From the NCBI RefSeq assembly GCF_019393635.1, contig NC_057864.1, positions 470,316,617 through 470,380,616 on the forward strand: a DNA stretch of 64,000 bases, read 5' to 3'. Made by a program: the position numbers and the translations under genes. This DNA is from Dromiciops gliroides. Lineage: Eukaryota > Chordata > Mammalia > Microbiotheria > Microbiotheriidae. Below are positions 1 to 10,545 of this stretch, one piece after another (the stretch's first letter is position 1; every line of letters begins with the position of its first letter). The notes beneath the pieces are model-generated. The model was given only the letters and a program-made list of their open reading frames with translations, ran no database searches and was not told where the DNA came from.

Positions 1-149
1 AGCAATCAAGAACTTGGAGGACATGTTTCAGGAGAGAGAAGTAGCTGAAGTTGTAGGGCAGTGTGTATATACTATGAAGGCCTCCCTAAATACACTCCAC
101 ACAGGTGTTACACTTATGTGTGTACATGCCGTATTCTACTTTAGAATAT

Positions 150-262
150 ACTAGCCCCTTGAAAATGGGGACTGATTCATTCTATTTTTATATCTTTAGC
201 CTTTAGCATAGTGCCTGGCACATAGTTGGTGCTTAATAAATGCTCATTGATTCATTGATTGT
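150..262 (+). mobile_element. L2 3' end
   Basis: Ends with the L2 signature, a run reading tgcctggcacatagt followed by tgcttaataaatgctcattg. This is the 3' terminus of LINE-2 in sense orientation; only about 110 bases remain and no coding part is left. Confidence 0.75.
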
Positions 263-784
263 CTGCTTCAGACAAGAGTTTGAATCCAGCCTCATGATGG
301 CCATACCTGCTGGGGACCCTACTAATGAAAGGATAACTGCTAAGGACTATGGACCTGATATATGTGCAAGCTAGTAGATCCTCACAATAGCACATCTTCT
401 GGCTGTCAAATAGCCAGTGCCTAAAACCTCTGGGAGGGTAAATGAAACCTACAAAAGTAGAATGCCGTATTTTCCTCAGCATTGACCTTTGCTTGGGCTA
501 TCATACTATGACTGCAGACCAGAGTTAATATCAATGCATTGAGTATACTCAGTGAGTTGAAGTAGCCAGATAAATTGGAAATGATCACCATCAATAGGTG
601 GTCCCCATTTACTGGTTTTCCTAATGCCTGCTCTCAGATCAATGGTAGGTACCCCTTCCTGGGCTCTGCTGAGAGACAGGGAGTTAATGTAGAAGGACCC
701 CACTTCTGCTATCCTGACAGTTGCATATTCACATATTTAGAGGTCTGGACCAAAAGAAAAAATCTAATCAAGAGATCCGATTAG
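263..784. other. Unassigned non-coding stretch
   Basis: I see no repeat family, RNA gene or splice-flanked open frame here. The open frames are short and cross no conserved motif. Confidence 0.5.
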
Positions 785-975
785 ATCTGTGCTCTGCTCA
801 ACATTAGTCAAACTATGCTTGAGGATTGTGCCCCATTTTAGGTGCCAATCTTTAAGAAGGGACCTTGACCAACTAATTGACCACAGGAGGTGGTTAGGTT
901 GTGAGGTGTCTCTAAAGCATGCCATATGAGCAATATTTGAGAGAACTGGGAATGTGTAATCCAGAGAAAAAAAAT
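785..975 (+). mobile_element. L3/CR1 3' fragment
   Basis: Matches the distal part of L3 (CR1 clade) in sense orientation: ccccattttaggtgccaat, then aagaagggaccttgaccaac, then catgccatatgagcaat and gagaactgggaatgtg. This is the same segment that begins the L3 copy near 59.1 kb. The coding frame is destroyed. Confidence 0.6.
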
Positions 976-1517
976 CAGAGAGTGCTTGGGGGAGGTGGGG
1001 TATTACCATAGGAAGGTCCAGAGGGAGGAAGGAAGGAATAGAATGAAAGGAGGAGGGATACTTCTGAGACCAGTGAAAAGGAGAGAGTGAGTGATTATAT
1101 CGAGGAGCTTTGAGCAATGGAGGAATGAAGCCTATAGAGCTCAGGCAGACAATTTTACTCATCTCAGCTAAGTGAGTAGGAGGAGGGGTCATTGGCTGTC
1201 AGGGGAGGGGCAAGAATAGAGGAGAAAAGATTTGGACAATGTTGGAATGAGCTAGGGAGTCAATAGGGTAGAGTAGGATTAACTAGTATCGACAAAGATG
1301 GAGTTGAGGTTAATAAGCCTCATTTTGAATTTAATGTGTGTGCAAAATCACTTTATTTTATTATTTTCTCCAACATTCAATAGCCCTGAAGCAGGAGTTG
1401 AAAAAACAGATAGTTGGGGGTTATTCAGAGATGGGAAATCATAGGTTAGGAATAACAAAAGGTCAGGGGACAAAAGATTTGAAGGGTAGAAACTAGTGAA
1501 ATATCAAGTCAACCAAT
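976..1517. other. Purine-rich unassigned stretch
   Basis: Purine-rich (many gga/gag triplets) with no clear repeat boundary. It could be a worn LINE-2 interior, but I cannot place it. No gene is supported. Confidence 0.4.
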
Positions 1518-1529
1518 AGGTACTTATTA

Positions 1530-1666
1530 GGTGGTGCAGTGGATAAAGTGCTGGCCCTGGAGTCAGGAGGACCTGAGTTCAAATCTGGACTCAGGCACTT
1601 GACAATTACTAGCTGTGTGACCCTGGGCAAGCCACTTAACCCTCATTGTCCCACTCCCCCCCCAAA
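1530..1666 (+). mobile_element. tRNA-derived SINE, 5'-truncated, with target duplication
   Basis: Starts within the head (ggtggtgcagtggataaag), carries the core ctagctgtgtgaccctgg and ends in a C/A tail. Flanked by a perfect 12-base direct repeat, aggtacttatta, at 1518-1529 and 1667-1678, so this is a genuine retroposition event. These SINEs are non-coding and depend on LINE machinery. Confidence 0.9.
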
Positions 1667-1939
1667 AGGTACTTATTAAGTGCTTAGCACAAAGTTCTGC
1701 ACCCCCCTCTGTCTGTCTCTCTCTTTCCCTCTCTCCCTGCCTGTTTTTTACATTTTATTTATCTTATTCTGAACTTAGGAAAAGCATTTCCATAATATAG
1801 GAGAATAGCAAAAAGATCTTTGTACATGAAACTCCAAGCTGTTATGTACAACTTGCTATTCTTTTAAAATATGTAATAAAGTTATCATGTAACTTTCTTT
1901 TTTTCCTTTTCTCCCCTCAAGATGTCTACTATTAGACAC

Positions 1940-2012
1940 GAATATGTGTGTATGTATGTATATATACATATATGTGTGTGCGTGTGTGTGTATTCATGTG
2001 TATATATGTAAA
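1940..2012. repeat. TG/TA-rich microsatellite
   Basis: Alternating tgtg, tatg and tata units, imperfect, inside the L1 copy. Confidence 0.8.
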
Positions 2013-2259
2013 ACCATTGTATATATACTTCTATTTATCAGTTCTTTCTCTGGATGCAGGTGGTATCTTCCTTCATATGTCCCTTGTAGTTAATTCGGGT
2101 ATTTGTAATGGCCAAAATGACTTAGTTACTCAAAGATGTTCTTGAAACAATATTGCTATTACTATATGTAATGTTCTATTGGTTCTGCTAATTTTGTTCC
2201 TCATTATTTTGTGCAAGTCTCTCCATGTTCTTCTAAGACCATCAAGCTCATCGTTTCTT

Positions 2260-2434
2260 TTCTTTTCTTTTCTTTTCTTTCTTTATTTTTTTGCGGGGCA
2301 ATGGGGGTTAAGTGACTTATCCAGGGTCACACAGCTAGTAAGTGTCAAGTGTCTGAGGCTGGATTTGAACTCAGGTCCTCCTGAATCCAGGGCTGGTGCT
2401 CTATCCACTGCGCCACCTTTCGACCCCCTTTTTT
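2260..2434 (-). mobile_element. tRNA-derived SINE inserted in L1
   Basis: Reverse-strand SINE with a TTTC-rich tail at low coordinates, then gggttaagtgacttatcc, gtcacacagctagtaag and the head at about 2425. A perfect 16-base target duplication, aagctcatcgtttctt, lies at 2244-2259 and 2435-2450. Deleting one copy rejoins the L1, which proves that the SINE is younger. Confidence 0.95.
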
Positions 2435-2672
2435 AAGCTCATCGTTTCTTACAGCACAATATTATTCCATCACAATCATATACCACAAATTGTTCAGTCA
2501 TTCCCCAACAGATGGCTATCTCCTGCAGTTCTTTGCCACCAAAAAGAGAGCTGCTATAAAATTTTAGAACATATAGTTTATTTTCTTTTTCCCCTGCTCA
2601 TCTTGGGAAACAGACTAGCAGTGGTATTGCTGGCTATTGATCCATCCATCCATCTACCCACCCATATAGTTT

Positions 2673-2835
2673 GGTTGTTGTTTGTCCTTAATTTTTTAAG
2701 AGAACCAATGACATCATGGGTGATGACTTGACTTGTGCATGAAACTGGATTTGCGAGGCAGAGTTGCACAAAGTCATCAGCCCCACTCTCTTCCTAGTCA
2801 CTGAAGTCCAGTGGCAGGTCAAAAGTGAAGACAAT
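2673..2835 (-). mobile_element. RTE-like 3' terminal fragment
   Basis: The reverse complement matches the copies at 9.0-9.3 and 15.4-15.6 kb: a tail of gac/aac-type short repeats, then atgtcattggttctc and actttgtgcaactctgcctc. A dispersed non-LTR 3' end, assigned to RTE by its short-repeat tail; the family name is inferred. Confidence 0.5.
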
Positions 2836-2889
2836 TAATTGCTGATGGTCTGGGATAACCCATCTATGTTTATCAATGTACCTCATAAA

Positions 2890-4990
2890 GGGTGAAGAAA
2901 AAAGGTCTTTGGAGTTGAGGAAATGAAGAAATTGAGTGGGTATCGAAGAAGAAGTGGGGGCGTTGATTAAGCAGTCTTTTTCTTTCTCAAAGAGTTTCGT
3001 TGAGGAGGAGACAAGAGAAATTAGATGATATTTGGAAGGCATGGTAGGGTCTAATGAGGACTTTTTAAAGATGGGGGAGCCACGAGAGTGTTTGTAGGCA
3101 GCAGGAAGGAACCAGGGAGAAACTAAAGATTAGTGAGTGGAGATGATGGTAGGAGCACACTTCTGGAGAAGATGGGAGTGGATGGAGTGAAGGGTACATG
3201 TAGAAAGGTTGACCTTGACAAGAAGGGCCATCTAATTATCAGAGGCTGGAGCAGAGAGTGGAGGATCCTATCAGAGGGATGTGTGATAGGGAGGAGGGGA
3301 GAAGAGGGGAGCTTTGGGCAAATGATCTCAGTTTTTTTCCAGTCAAGTATGAGGTCAAATACTCAACTGAGAGGATGGGGAAGAGGGGTGGCACTGGAGG
3401 CTTGAGGAGGAAACAAAAGTTTTGGAGCAGCTTCTGTGGTGAATGGGATAATGAATCAGTCAGGGAGGAGTGTCAGGATCACCTTGCTGCTTTGAGGGCT
3501 CAGTTGATATTAGCTAGTGTGTTTGTAGTGACCCATTCAGCACAATCTTGTGATTTCTTCAAGCTCCATTCAACAAGCTGGTGAGTCGTAAGAATGAAGG
3601 ACCATCTTTGGAAAAAAAAGAAAAACAAACAAAAAAACCAAAAAAAAGCTAAGTTAAGAGGTTTGCTGTTGGGAAGTCATACTTCTCAGACACCATTTTT
3701 TATTCCCATTCCAGGAATGTCCATTTTAAGGAAACAATCTTTAGAAAAAAGAAAAACAAACAAACAAAAAACAATGAAGGAGCAAATGGTGGGAGCAATC
3801 CAGGATTGGGGGTTGGCAAGGTGTGATAAGTGATAGGACTATGGAACAAGGGTTCCAAGATGAGTAGATAGTGTAGAGTTGAACTAGTACACCAAGAATG
3901 GGAAGAAAATATTGAAACAAGCATTTACGATGCACCTCCTATGTAGCACGTGCTATACCAGGGGCTTTACAAATACCTCATTTGATTCTCATTACCCTTA
4001 TTTTACAGGAATGAGGCAGACAAAGGTTAAGTGACTTGCTCAGGGTGACAAATCAATCTCTGAGGTAAAATTTGAACTTGGGTCTTGTCTCTAGGCCTAG
4101 TGTTCTATCCACTGTGCCACCTAGCTGCTTCTAGGGAGAAGAGTGTAGCTACAGCATCACTATGGAAAGTGGGGTTGGATAGTGGGTTTGGAGGTCACGG
4201 GAAGAGCAAAAATCTTATTTTGAGGAAGGCACAGGGATAAATGGAAAGAGAAAAGGTTATGTTGGATAAAAGAAATTTTGAGTTCTTGGACATGGAAGTG
4301 GTAAACTTGAGGGTGGTGACTAAATCAAGGATTTGACCATCCCAGTGTGTAGCTTAGGTAGAATTCAGGAGTAGGTCATGGGTCGAGAAGATTGTGAAAC
4401 TAGATAGTTAGGGTCTTTAAGAAGTCATCAACATACGTGTTCAAGTTGCCTGGAATGAAGTTGGGATTTGGGGTGGATAGAAAGAATGGGCATCAGTCAG
4501 TGAACTCATTGAAAAGGAGGGGAAATGTCTTGGGAGTCAGTAGATAATGGATAGCAGACTCTAGACTGAATGATAAATTTGGTCTCTATGAACCTCAACA
4601 GAGGGAAATTTACTGCATGGTAACTAGAGAGTCTAAAAGTATCAATACGGAAGAGGAAATATTATAACCCCCCCCCCCCCCGTCCTAGTAAATAAGGGGG
4701 TTGTAAGCACAGCTAAAGCTGGAAATGGTAACCAGGGATGCATTGTCATGGGGAAAGGGGAGGCAGGTCTCAGTGATGCTAGAAAATGGAAGAAGAAATA
4801 GGTGGAAGATGAGGTAAAGCTTTCAAAACAAGGAGTAGGCTTTCTAGAGGGCACAGTGAAAGGGGAGGACAGATCTGGAGTAGGGCATTGAAGAAGTAGG
4901 ATTGAGATGGATGGGAATGAGATGGATGGGGTTGGTCATCAGTAGTTAGGAGCTCAGTATCATTGGAATAGGGAGAGTAAGAAGTGGGTG
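2890..4990 (-). mobile_element. Long decayed L2 (endonuclease and RT parts)
   Basis: Most of a LINE-2 on the reverse strand. Towards its 5' side (about 4.1-5.0 kb) the reverse translation gives a Gly-rich GGGGV motif (about 4670-4690) and NTYVDDF (about 4425), resembling the L2 apurinic-type endonuclease. Towards its 3' side (about 3040 downwards) it gives SKYHLISLVSSSTKLFEKE, the equivalent of the reverse transcriptase YRPISLLP segment. The nucleotide run gggggagccacgagagtgtt (about 3075) also matches antisense L2. Many stops and frameshifts; split by a CORE-SINE at 3905-4133. Non-functional. Internal joins are inferred, and it could be two adjacent L2 copies. Confidence 0.65.
3905..4133 (-). 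mobile_element. MIR/THER1-type CORE-SINE
   Basis: Full-length-looking antisense CORE-SINE: cctcatttgattctcatta, a degraded gaggcagac run, ggttaagtgacttgctcagg and the head at ccacctagctgc. It lies inside the long L2. Confidence 0.75.
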
Positions 4991-5094
4991 GGAGTATTCT
5001 GTAAAATATATTGTATTGTGTTCTTATAGGATCTCATCTGACATAGGGTTCACTTCTGACATAGGGTACAGCGATTTAAGAAAGACATTGATAA

Positions 5095-5270
5095 ACTATC
5101 TCCCACCTCCATGACTTTGCACAGGTTTCCACTCCTACCTGGGGTGTTCTCCCACTTTATCTCCAATTCGTAAAATTCTGAATTTCCTTCAAAGCTTGGC
5201 TCAAGCACCATCAATCCCTCCCCCTTCCAATAGCCTTGTTTATTGTGTAGATGTATGTGGTCATGCTCTG
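5095..5270 (+). mobile_element. L2 fragment
   Basis: Sense L2 near the 3' end of ORF2: gactttgcacaggtttccac, tggggtgttctcccac and ccttcaaagcttggctcaag. Followed by unassigned sequence. Confidence 0.6.
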
Positions 5271-5757
5271 ACCTTACTTCTGTACAGTGAGGCTGGTTAC
5301 ATTGCTGTCTTAGGGGCTAAGGTACTCCTGAGGTGTTGAGGGTGTCTCTCTAATGCCATTGGGTCAAGATCTCTTCTGTGTGCTTTTTCATTACAGATGC
5401 CAGCACTTAGCATCCTAGTTCCCTTGAACCAATTAACATCGATTAGCTTTTTCAAAGGGATATTTCTGTCAAAGACATAGTAATAATAAAAGTGCAAAGA
5501 TTTGCCCTACCTCCCTCCAACACCTGGGAAGCACAATCTCCCCTATACAACCTTGAGAGTAGGTTCAAACTTAAGACAGTTTCTATGGAGTGTTCTTCCC
5601 ACCAAGTTCGCTTCCAAATACAACATGGCTGTTGGATGCATGTGGCTGCACCTTGACGACTGCTGGACTGGGCCAGGCAGGTCACTTGGGACTTTGTTCC
5701 TCAACATCTGCAACCCAGCAATTCACATCTTGTCATGGACTCCAGATCCTGGATACT
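5271..5757. other. Unassigned non-coding stretch
   Basis: No repeat signature or gene recognised. The open frames through 5.5-5.9 kb are dominated by the adjacent microsatellite. Confidence 0.4.
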
Positions 5758-5917
5758 GTTTCTCTCTGTCTCTCTCTCTTTCTCTCTGTCTCTGTCTCTG
5801 TCTCTGTCTCTGTCTCTGTCTCTCTCTCTGTGTCTCTCTCTGTGTCTCTTTCTCTCTGTCTCTGTCTCTGTCTGTCTCTCTCTGTCTGTCTGTCTGTCTC
5901 TGTCTCTCTCCCTCACA
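5758..5917. repeat. (TCTCTG)/(TGTC)-type microsatellite
   Basis: About 160 bases of pyrimidine-rich tctctg, tctgtc and tgtc units. Overlapping Ser/Leu- or Arg/Asp-rich open frames on both strands are artefacts of the repeat. Confidence 0.95.
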
Positions 5918-6297
5918 TCTCCTTTGCCTAAGATAGGAAAGAATAAATGCAAAGAAACCAATATTCACAGTCCATAAGTATTCCTTGAATAGAAATGGTC
6001 AAAGGCTTCTCCCCTTATAGCATTGCCTTGTCACCCAAACACAGCTAAGCAGGAAATGATAGAATAAGCAGAACTCTGACGAGTGTATGTGTGCCCTCCC
6101 CCGCCCCATTCCCCGCCCTCCCCACCCCCCACAGCTATAGTCAGTCAAAAGGTTTCTCTTTACTGCATGGTTAACAGACTGGAACCAGTAACATAATGTT
6201 TGTGCATGTTACAAAGTCTGCTTGAGGATTAAAGCAGCTAGGCACTCTCCGAATGCTAATCAGGACTGGGCTCATTGGCCAGTGTACACAACTCCCC
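5918..6297. other. Unassigned non-coding stretch
   Basis: Contains a C-rich patch (about 6095-6135) but no recognisable repeat or gene. Confidence 0.4.
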
Positions 6298-6408
6298 AGA
6301 TAGATCTAAACCTCTCGAGGGCAGGGGCTGTTTATTTTTATGTTTCTATTCCTAAGTGCCTAGCACAGTGCCTGGTACAGACTGGGTGATTATTTAGTGA
6401 CTTATTGA
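6298..6408 (+). mobile_element. L2 3' end
   Basis: Shows ctcgagggcaggggctg, then cctagcacagtgcctggtac, ending in a worn attgaataaagg terminus. Confidence 0.75.
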
Positions 6409-6471
6409 ATAAAGGACTTTGTAAACCTTAAAACACCATTACTCTCAAATAAAGTGTAAATTGGCATATAA

Positions 6472-6705
6472 TGTTGTTGCTATTGAGTCATACCCAACTC
6501 TTAATTACCCCATTTGGGGTTTTCCTGGCCAATATACTGGAGCAATTTGCCATTTCCTTTTCCTGCTTATTTTACAAGTGAGGAAACCAAGTCAAACAGG
6601 GTTAAGTGACTTGCTGGGCATCACATAGCTAGTAAGTTTCTGAATCCAGGACTGAATTCAGGTCTTCCCGACTTCAAGCCAGGTACTCTAACCACTTCTC
6701 CCCCT
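6472..6705 (-). mobile_element. Mar1-like SINE with RTE-type tail
   Basis: Antisense: tail ttgttgctattgagtcatac and gggttttcctggccaatata, then the CORE with ggttaagtgacttgctggg and the tRNA-like head. The BovB/RTE-like tail distinguishes this SINE class from the A-tailed one and implies RTE-dependent mobilisation (known for Mar1; inferred here). Confidence 0.8.
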
Positions 6706-6721
6706 AACTGACACATAATAG

Positions 6722-6926
6722 ACACATTTTTTTTTTACAAGTATACCAGTGCACTCTTTTTTAAACAGTTATTTCTTGAAAAAATTTTGACGTCCAAATT
6801 CTCTCTCTCCTTCTAGCCCCTGCCCCATTCATTGAGAAGGCAAGCAATTCGATACCCATTATGCATGTAAAGACACTTAAAACATATACAATAGGCACTT
6901 AATAAATGTTTATTGAATGCATGAAA
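6722..6926 (-). mobile_element. L1 3' fragment abutting an L2 tip
   Basis: A poly-T start, gtccaaattctctctctcc and aggcaagcaattcgataccc match the extreme antisense L1 3' end also seen at 63.8-64.0 kb. The last about 33 bases (6893-6926, aggcacttaataaatgttta) are a sense L2 terminus. Confidence 0.65.
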
Positions 6927-6984
6927 TTAGTGGGATTCCCCCTCCTCCAAGCTACAAACATAGTAAATCAACAGGAGAGAACTT

Positions 6985-7150
6985 CCATTCCTGTGACCTC
7001 ATATTTAGTCCTGGCTCTGCTACTCACTCACTTTGTGACCTTGGTTAAGTCTCTTGATCTTGCTGGGATTGAGTTTCCTCTTTTATTAAGTGAAGTAGTA
7101 GAATTGGATGATCTCTAAGGACACCTTTTCAGTTGGACATCCGGTGAGTC
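6985..7150 (+). mobile_element. MIR
   Basis: Sense MIR: ctttgtgaccttggttaag, gagtttcctcttttattaag and gaattggatgatctctaagg. Confidence 0.75.
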
Positions 7151-7229
7151 TATGGTTCTGGGATTGGAAGTTTCTGGTGGGTAGGAATGGAAGCTGCAGC
7201 AGGCTCTGGTCCAGTAGCCCGAGCCTTGT

Positions 7230-7730
7230 TCTCTGACACAGTTTGACCTCATTACTTGGTCTCCTTCCCCTTGGGGAAGGTGACATCACCTCCTCTTAGC
7301 ATCGCCCGCTCCCCTCCCGACCTCAGGAGCTAGGGCTTGACTTCTGGGCCACACTGTACTTTTCTCAAAGCTATTCCTTCCTCTGCACCAGGAAATCAAA
7401 TAAAGGCGGGTTTTGAGAGGTTCCCTCTTCAAGGCTAACAGCCCAGGCAGCAGCTAATCCTGCTGCTTCAGGAGCTGAACTGAATTCATGTAATCCAGCC
7501 TGCATTAATGGGGAAGAGACACGTTTTACAAACATTACCGGTTGTCACACACTGTCCTAGTCCTGCAATTATTCCGTTCTCTCACATTTAATAGGAAATC
7601 AGGATTAATCCGACAGAAAGCTCTTACAAAGGAAATGTGATTTTTTAAAAAAAGAGAGATTTGACGCAAAAAAACCCCCACAAAATCCCAACCTCTCCTC
7701 TCCCTGACTTTCAACTAGGAAAGATTAGGA
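7230..7730. promoter_or_regulatory. Candidate conserved non-coding element with homeodomain sites
   Basis: A repeat-free island of normal complexity between MIR and unassigned sequence. It holds TAATCC at 7455-7460 and 7491-7496 and the palindrome GGATTAATCC at 7602-7611, the form bound by K50 homeodomains such as OTX, PITX and CRX. No open frame of note. The enhancer role is inference; only the motifs are seen. Confidence 0.35.
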
Positions 7731-8124
7731 GGAGGGAGAAAAAATGAGGAGAGACAGGAAAACCAGACTAGGGCTGTGTATCTCTCTCCATCCCCCAGCT
7801 CCCAGGGTGCCTTTACCCACCATTATTGTAAGGGTTATCAACTCCTCTGCAAGCAAGGGCATTAGCATATGAAATGAAAAAAAAATTAAGGCAGCTAGCT
7901 GCCTCACAACAGGTGCAAAGAAAGGTGGAGGGCGGCACAGCCTCCTACAAGGTCAGGGGAGGGGGCAGGGTGCCCCTTTATCTCTGCAGCATAGGAGAAG
8001 ACTAAACTGCAAGGAGAAGTAGGGGAAGGGGTGCCCATAGTTACAGAGGCAGGCAGGGGCCAGGGGGGAAGAACAGGGAGTGCCACTCTTGTCCTTGGTT
8101 TCAGGTTGCCAAACCTAACATTTT
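7731..8124. other. Unassigned non-coding stretch
   Basis: Purine-rich and G-rich segments; nothing recognisable. Confidence 0.4.
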
Positions 8125-8470
8125 GGCATTTAGGGTTGGGAGGAACTTTAGCGATCACCTAATCGAGGGTTCTGAACCTGGGGTCACAGACACCCAAAGA
8201 GTGGATTTATTTCAGGGGTCCTGTGAAAGTGGATGAGGGGAAATGACATTTTTCTTTTCACTAACCTCTGGTTTCCTTTGTAATCCTGTATGTTTTGTGT
8301 ATTTAAAAACATTCTTATGAGATGATCTAAAAAGGTTAAGATCCTTTTTTAGTTTGTAGAAGAGGACTGGAAACCTACAGAAGAGGGGAAATAACTACAC
8401 TAAGGAGTTAGTGGCGGAGCTGGCATGAGAACCCCATGTCTCTTAATTCCCAGCCTAGTGTGCTCTCCCC
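8125..8470 (-). mobile_element. MIR split by a hAT-like element
   Basis: Antisense MIR begins at ttagggttgggaggaacttt (about 8130) and resumes at about 8350 with gaagaggactggaaacc, ending in agcctagtgtgctctcccc. The interruption is the hAT-like element at 8165-8345. Confidence 0.6.
8165..8345. mobile_element. hAT-like non-autonomous DNA element (GTTCTTAACC family)
   Basis: Starts gagggttctgaacctggggt and ends aaaaaggttaagatcc, near-inverted termini. The interior shares tttcctttgtaatcctgtat and tttaaaaacattct with copies at 23.2 and 48.9 kb. Classification as hAT is inferred from the terminal repeats. Confidence 0.5.
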
Positions 8471-8529
8471 ATATTGCTGTGATTTAATTCTTTCTTTCCC
8501 CTTAGGCTTCTGCTGTTACCTTTTTTGGG

Positions 8530-8712
8530 GGAGGTAGGTTGCATGGTGGATAGAATGCTAGGACTGTAGTCAGGAAGACCTGAGTTCAAATCCAGCCTCA
8601 GATAGTTCCTGTTTGCCTCAGTTTCCTCATTTGTACAATGGGCAAACCACTCCTGTATCTTTGCCAAGGATACCCCAAATGGGGTCATGAAAAGTCAGAC
8701 ATGACTGAACCA
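8530..8712 (+). mobile_element. Mar1-like SINE with RTE-type tail
   Basis: Sense copy: head at gcatggtggatagaatgct, then gcctcagtttcctcatttg, gccaaggataccccaaatg and tail gtcagacatgactgaacc. Preceded by gcttctgctgttacctttt, which also precedes the Mar1 copy at 11.57 kb. Confidence 0.85.
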
Positions 8713-8716
8713 CTTT

Positions 8717-8862
8717 CCCCCCCCTTTTTTGCGGGGCAATGAGGGTTAAGTGACTTGCCCAGGGTCACACAGCTAGTGTCAAGTGTCTGAGACTGGATTC
8801 GAACTCAGGTCCTCCTGAATCCAGGGCCAGTGCTTTATCCACTGCACCACCTAGCTGCCCCA
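8717..8862 (-). mobile_element. tRNA-derived SINE
   Basis: A T-rich tail, then gagggttaagtgacttgccc, and the head ending at 8861. Short flanking match accacttt at 8709-8716 and again at 8865; it landed at the tail of the preceding Mar1 copy. Confidence 0.9.
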
Positions 8863-8959
8863 TTACCACTTTTTTTTTTTTTTGCTCTTGTCTTAGCCAT
8901 GCTTTGGCTTCTGTTCTGTTGCCAAAAGGTGACAAACCCTTTGGTGAGTTAGAGGTGTG

Positions 8960-9290
8960 TCTACCCCAAGCATGTGAAGATTTCCCCCAGGGAAATGGGT
9001 AGAAGAAAACAATTTGTTCCAAAGACCATGAAGGCAGCTGAAGCAGGTGCTGGGGAGCTCTTAGAACTTGGTCAGACACTGAAGATGCCATGGTCATCAG
9101 CTGCATCCCTTGCCATAGCCAGTCCTCTTGAATTTTGCTCTGCCTCTAGACTTGCATGACTCAGGAAGAGAGAGAGTGAGGCTGATGACTTTGCACAACT
9201 CTGTCTCACTTAAATTCAATTCGTGCATGAGTCAAGACATCACTTGTGATGTTATTGGTTCTCCTCAAAAACGGAAGGATGAACAACAAT
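8960..9290 (+). mobile_element. RTE-like 3' terminal fragment
   Basis: Sense copy of the family also at 15.39 kb: accatgaaggcagctgaag, ctgaagatgccatggtcatc, gatgactttgcacaactctg and agtcaagacatcacttgtg. It ends in aggatgaacaacaa, a short-repeat terminus instead of poly-A, which is why I place it with RTE. Confidence 0.5.
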
Positions 9291-9384
9291 ACTTTCTTCT
9301 CCCCTCTAAGCCACTTGAGCACTACTCCTTAGTTTTGTTCATATCTCTCCTGCTAATTTTTGAGTAATTTTATTTTTTAATGTG

Positions 9385-10035
9385 CAAATGTTCTTTTTTA
9401 AACGATTGTGTAAAACATAACCATGTTAGTCATTTTGTATAAGAAAACTTGAATAAAAGAAAAAAATGAAAAAGTAAAAAACCAGCATGCTTCAGTCTGT
9501 GTTCCATCAATATCAGTTCTTTCTTTGGATGTGGATAGTATGTTTCATCAGTAGTCCTTTAGGATTGTCATGAATCAATGCATTGTTGAGAATAGCTAAG
9601 TCATTCACAGTTCTTCATCAAACAATATTGCTGTCTCTGTGCACAATATTTTCTAGGTTCTGCTCTCTTCACTAATACATCTGTTCATAAAAGTCTTTCC
9701 AGGACTTTCTGAAATTATCCTGCTTGTCATTTCTTATAGTACAATAACATTCCATCACGATCATATATCATGGCTTCTTCAGCCATTTACCAATTGATGG
9801 GCATTCCTTTGATTTCCAATTCTTCGCCACCACAAAAAGAGCTGCCCTAAATATTTTTGTACAAATAGGTCTTTTTTCTCTTTTTAGGGATGTCTTTGGG
9901 ATATAAACCCAGTAGTGGTGTTGCTAAATCAAAGGGAATACACAATTCTATAACCCTTTGGGCAGAGTTTTTGAGTAATTTCAGCTAATTTCTCTCCTCC
10001 CAATTTTTGAGAAAATGATGGGTCTCTAGTAACTC
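9385..10035 (-). mobile_element. L1 3' region
   Basis: About 650 bases of antisense L1: cagttctttctttggatgtg, caatattgctgtctctgtg, tttccaattcttcgccac, gagctgccctaaatattttt and tcaaagggaatacacaattc. It ends where the MIR begins. Confidence 0.8.
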
Positions 10036-10055
10036 AACTTCAGACAAGAGTCTTT

Positions 10056-10215
10056 GATCATAGGATCATCGATTCTGAGTCGGAAGGGACCTCCAAGGCT
10101 ATCTAGTCCAATCCCCTCATTTTACAACCGAGGAAACTGAGGCCCCAGGGGGTTGTGACTTGTCCAAGATTATATGACTAGTTAGTATCAGCAGCTTCAT
10201 CCTTTTAGCTCAGAG
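10056..10215 (-). mobile_element. MIR
   Basis: Antisense MIR with tcggaagggacctccaagg, tctagtccaatcccctcat and gaggaaactgaggcccc. Confidence 0.8.
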
Positions 10216-10252
10216 TCATTGTACCTCATTATCTCCAGTGTCTTCACAATGA

Positions 10253-10545
10253 GGTGGTGCAGTAGATAAAGCACTGGGTCTGGAGTCAAAAAGACCTGAG
10301 TTCAAATCTGGTCTTGGACATTTACTAGGTGTGTGACCCTTAGACAAGTGACTTAACCTCTGTTTGCTTTAGTTTCCTCATCTGTAAACTGGGGATAATA
10401 ATAGCACCTCAAAGGGTTATTAGGAATCAAATGAGATAATAGTTGTAAAGCATTTAGCACAGTGTCTAGCATATATGAAATACTATGTAAAATGTTAATT
10501 ACTATAATTATTGTTGTTATTGTATTTATTATTACTATTATCAAC
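10253..10545 (+). mobile_element. THER1/MIR-type CORE-SINE, near full length
   Basis: Has head, CORE and the long 3' part: ggtggtgcagtagataaag, tttcctcatctgtaaactgg, caaatgagataatagttgt and catttagcacagtgtctagc. It ends in a run of tta/att triplets. Confidence 0.85.

Larger units (their letters stand above)
1740..2660 (-). mobile_element. L1 3' region, interrupted by a SINE
   Basis: Antisense copy of the marsupial L1 3' region. Anchors are cagttctttctctggatgc, acagcacaatattattcc, ataccacaaattgttcag and agagctgctataaa, in the same order as in the L1 copy at 9.4-10.0 kb. It is split by the SINE at 2260-2434 and contains a TG/TA microsatellite at about 1940-2012. Confidence 0.75.

Noticed and set aside
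3593..3775. Two similar A-rich 35-40 base segments (3600 and 3737) as a target duplication
   Set aside because: They are imperfect, low-complexity AAAC-type runs; nothing recognisable as an insertion lies between them.
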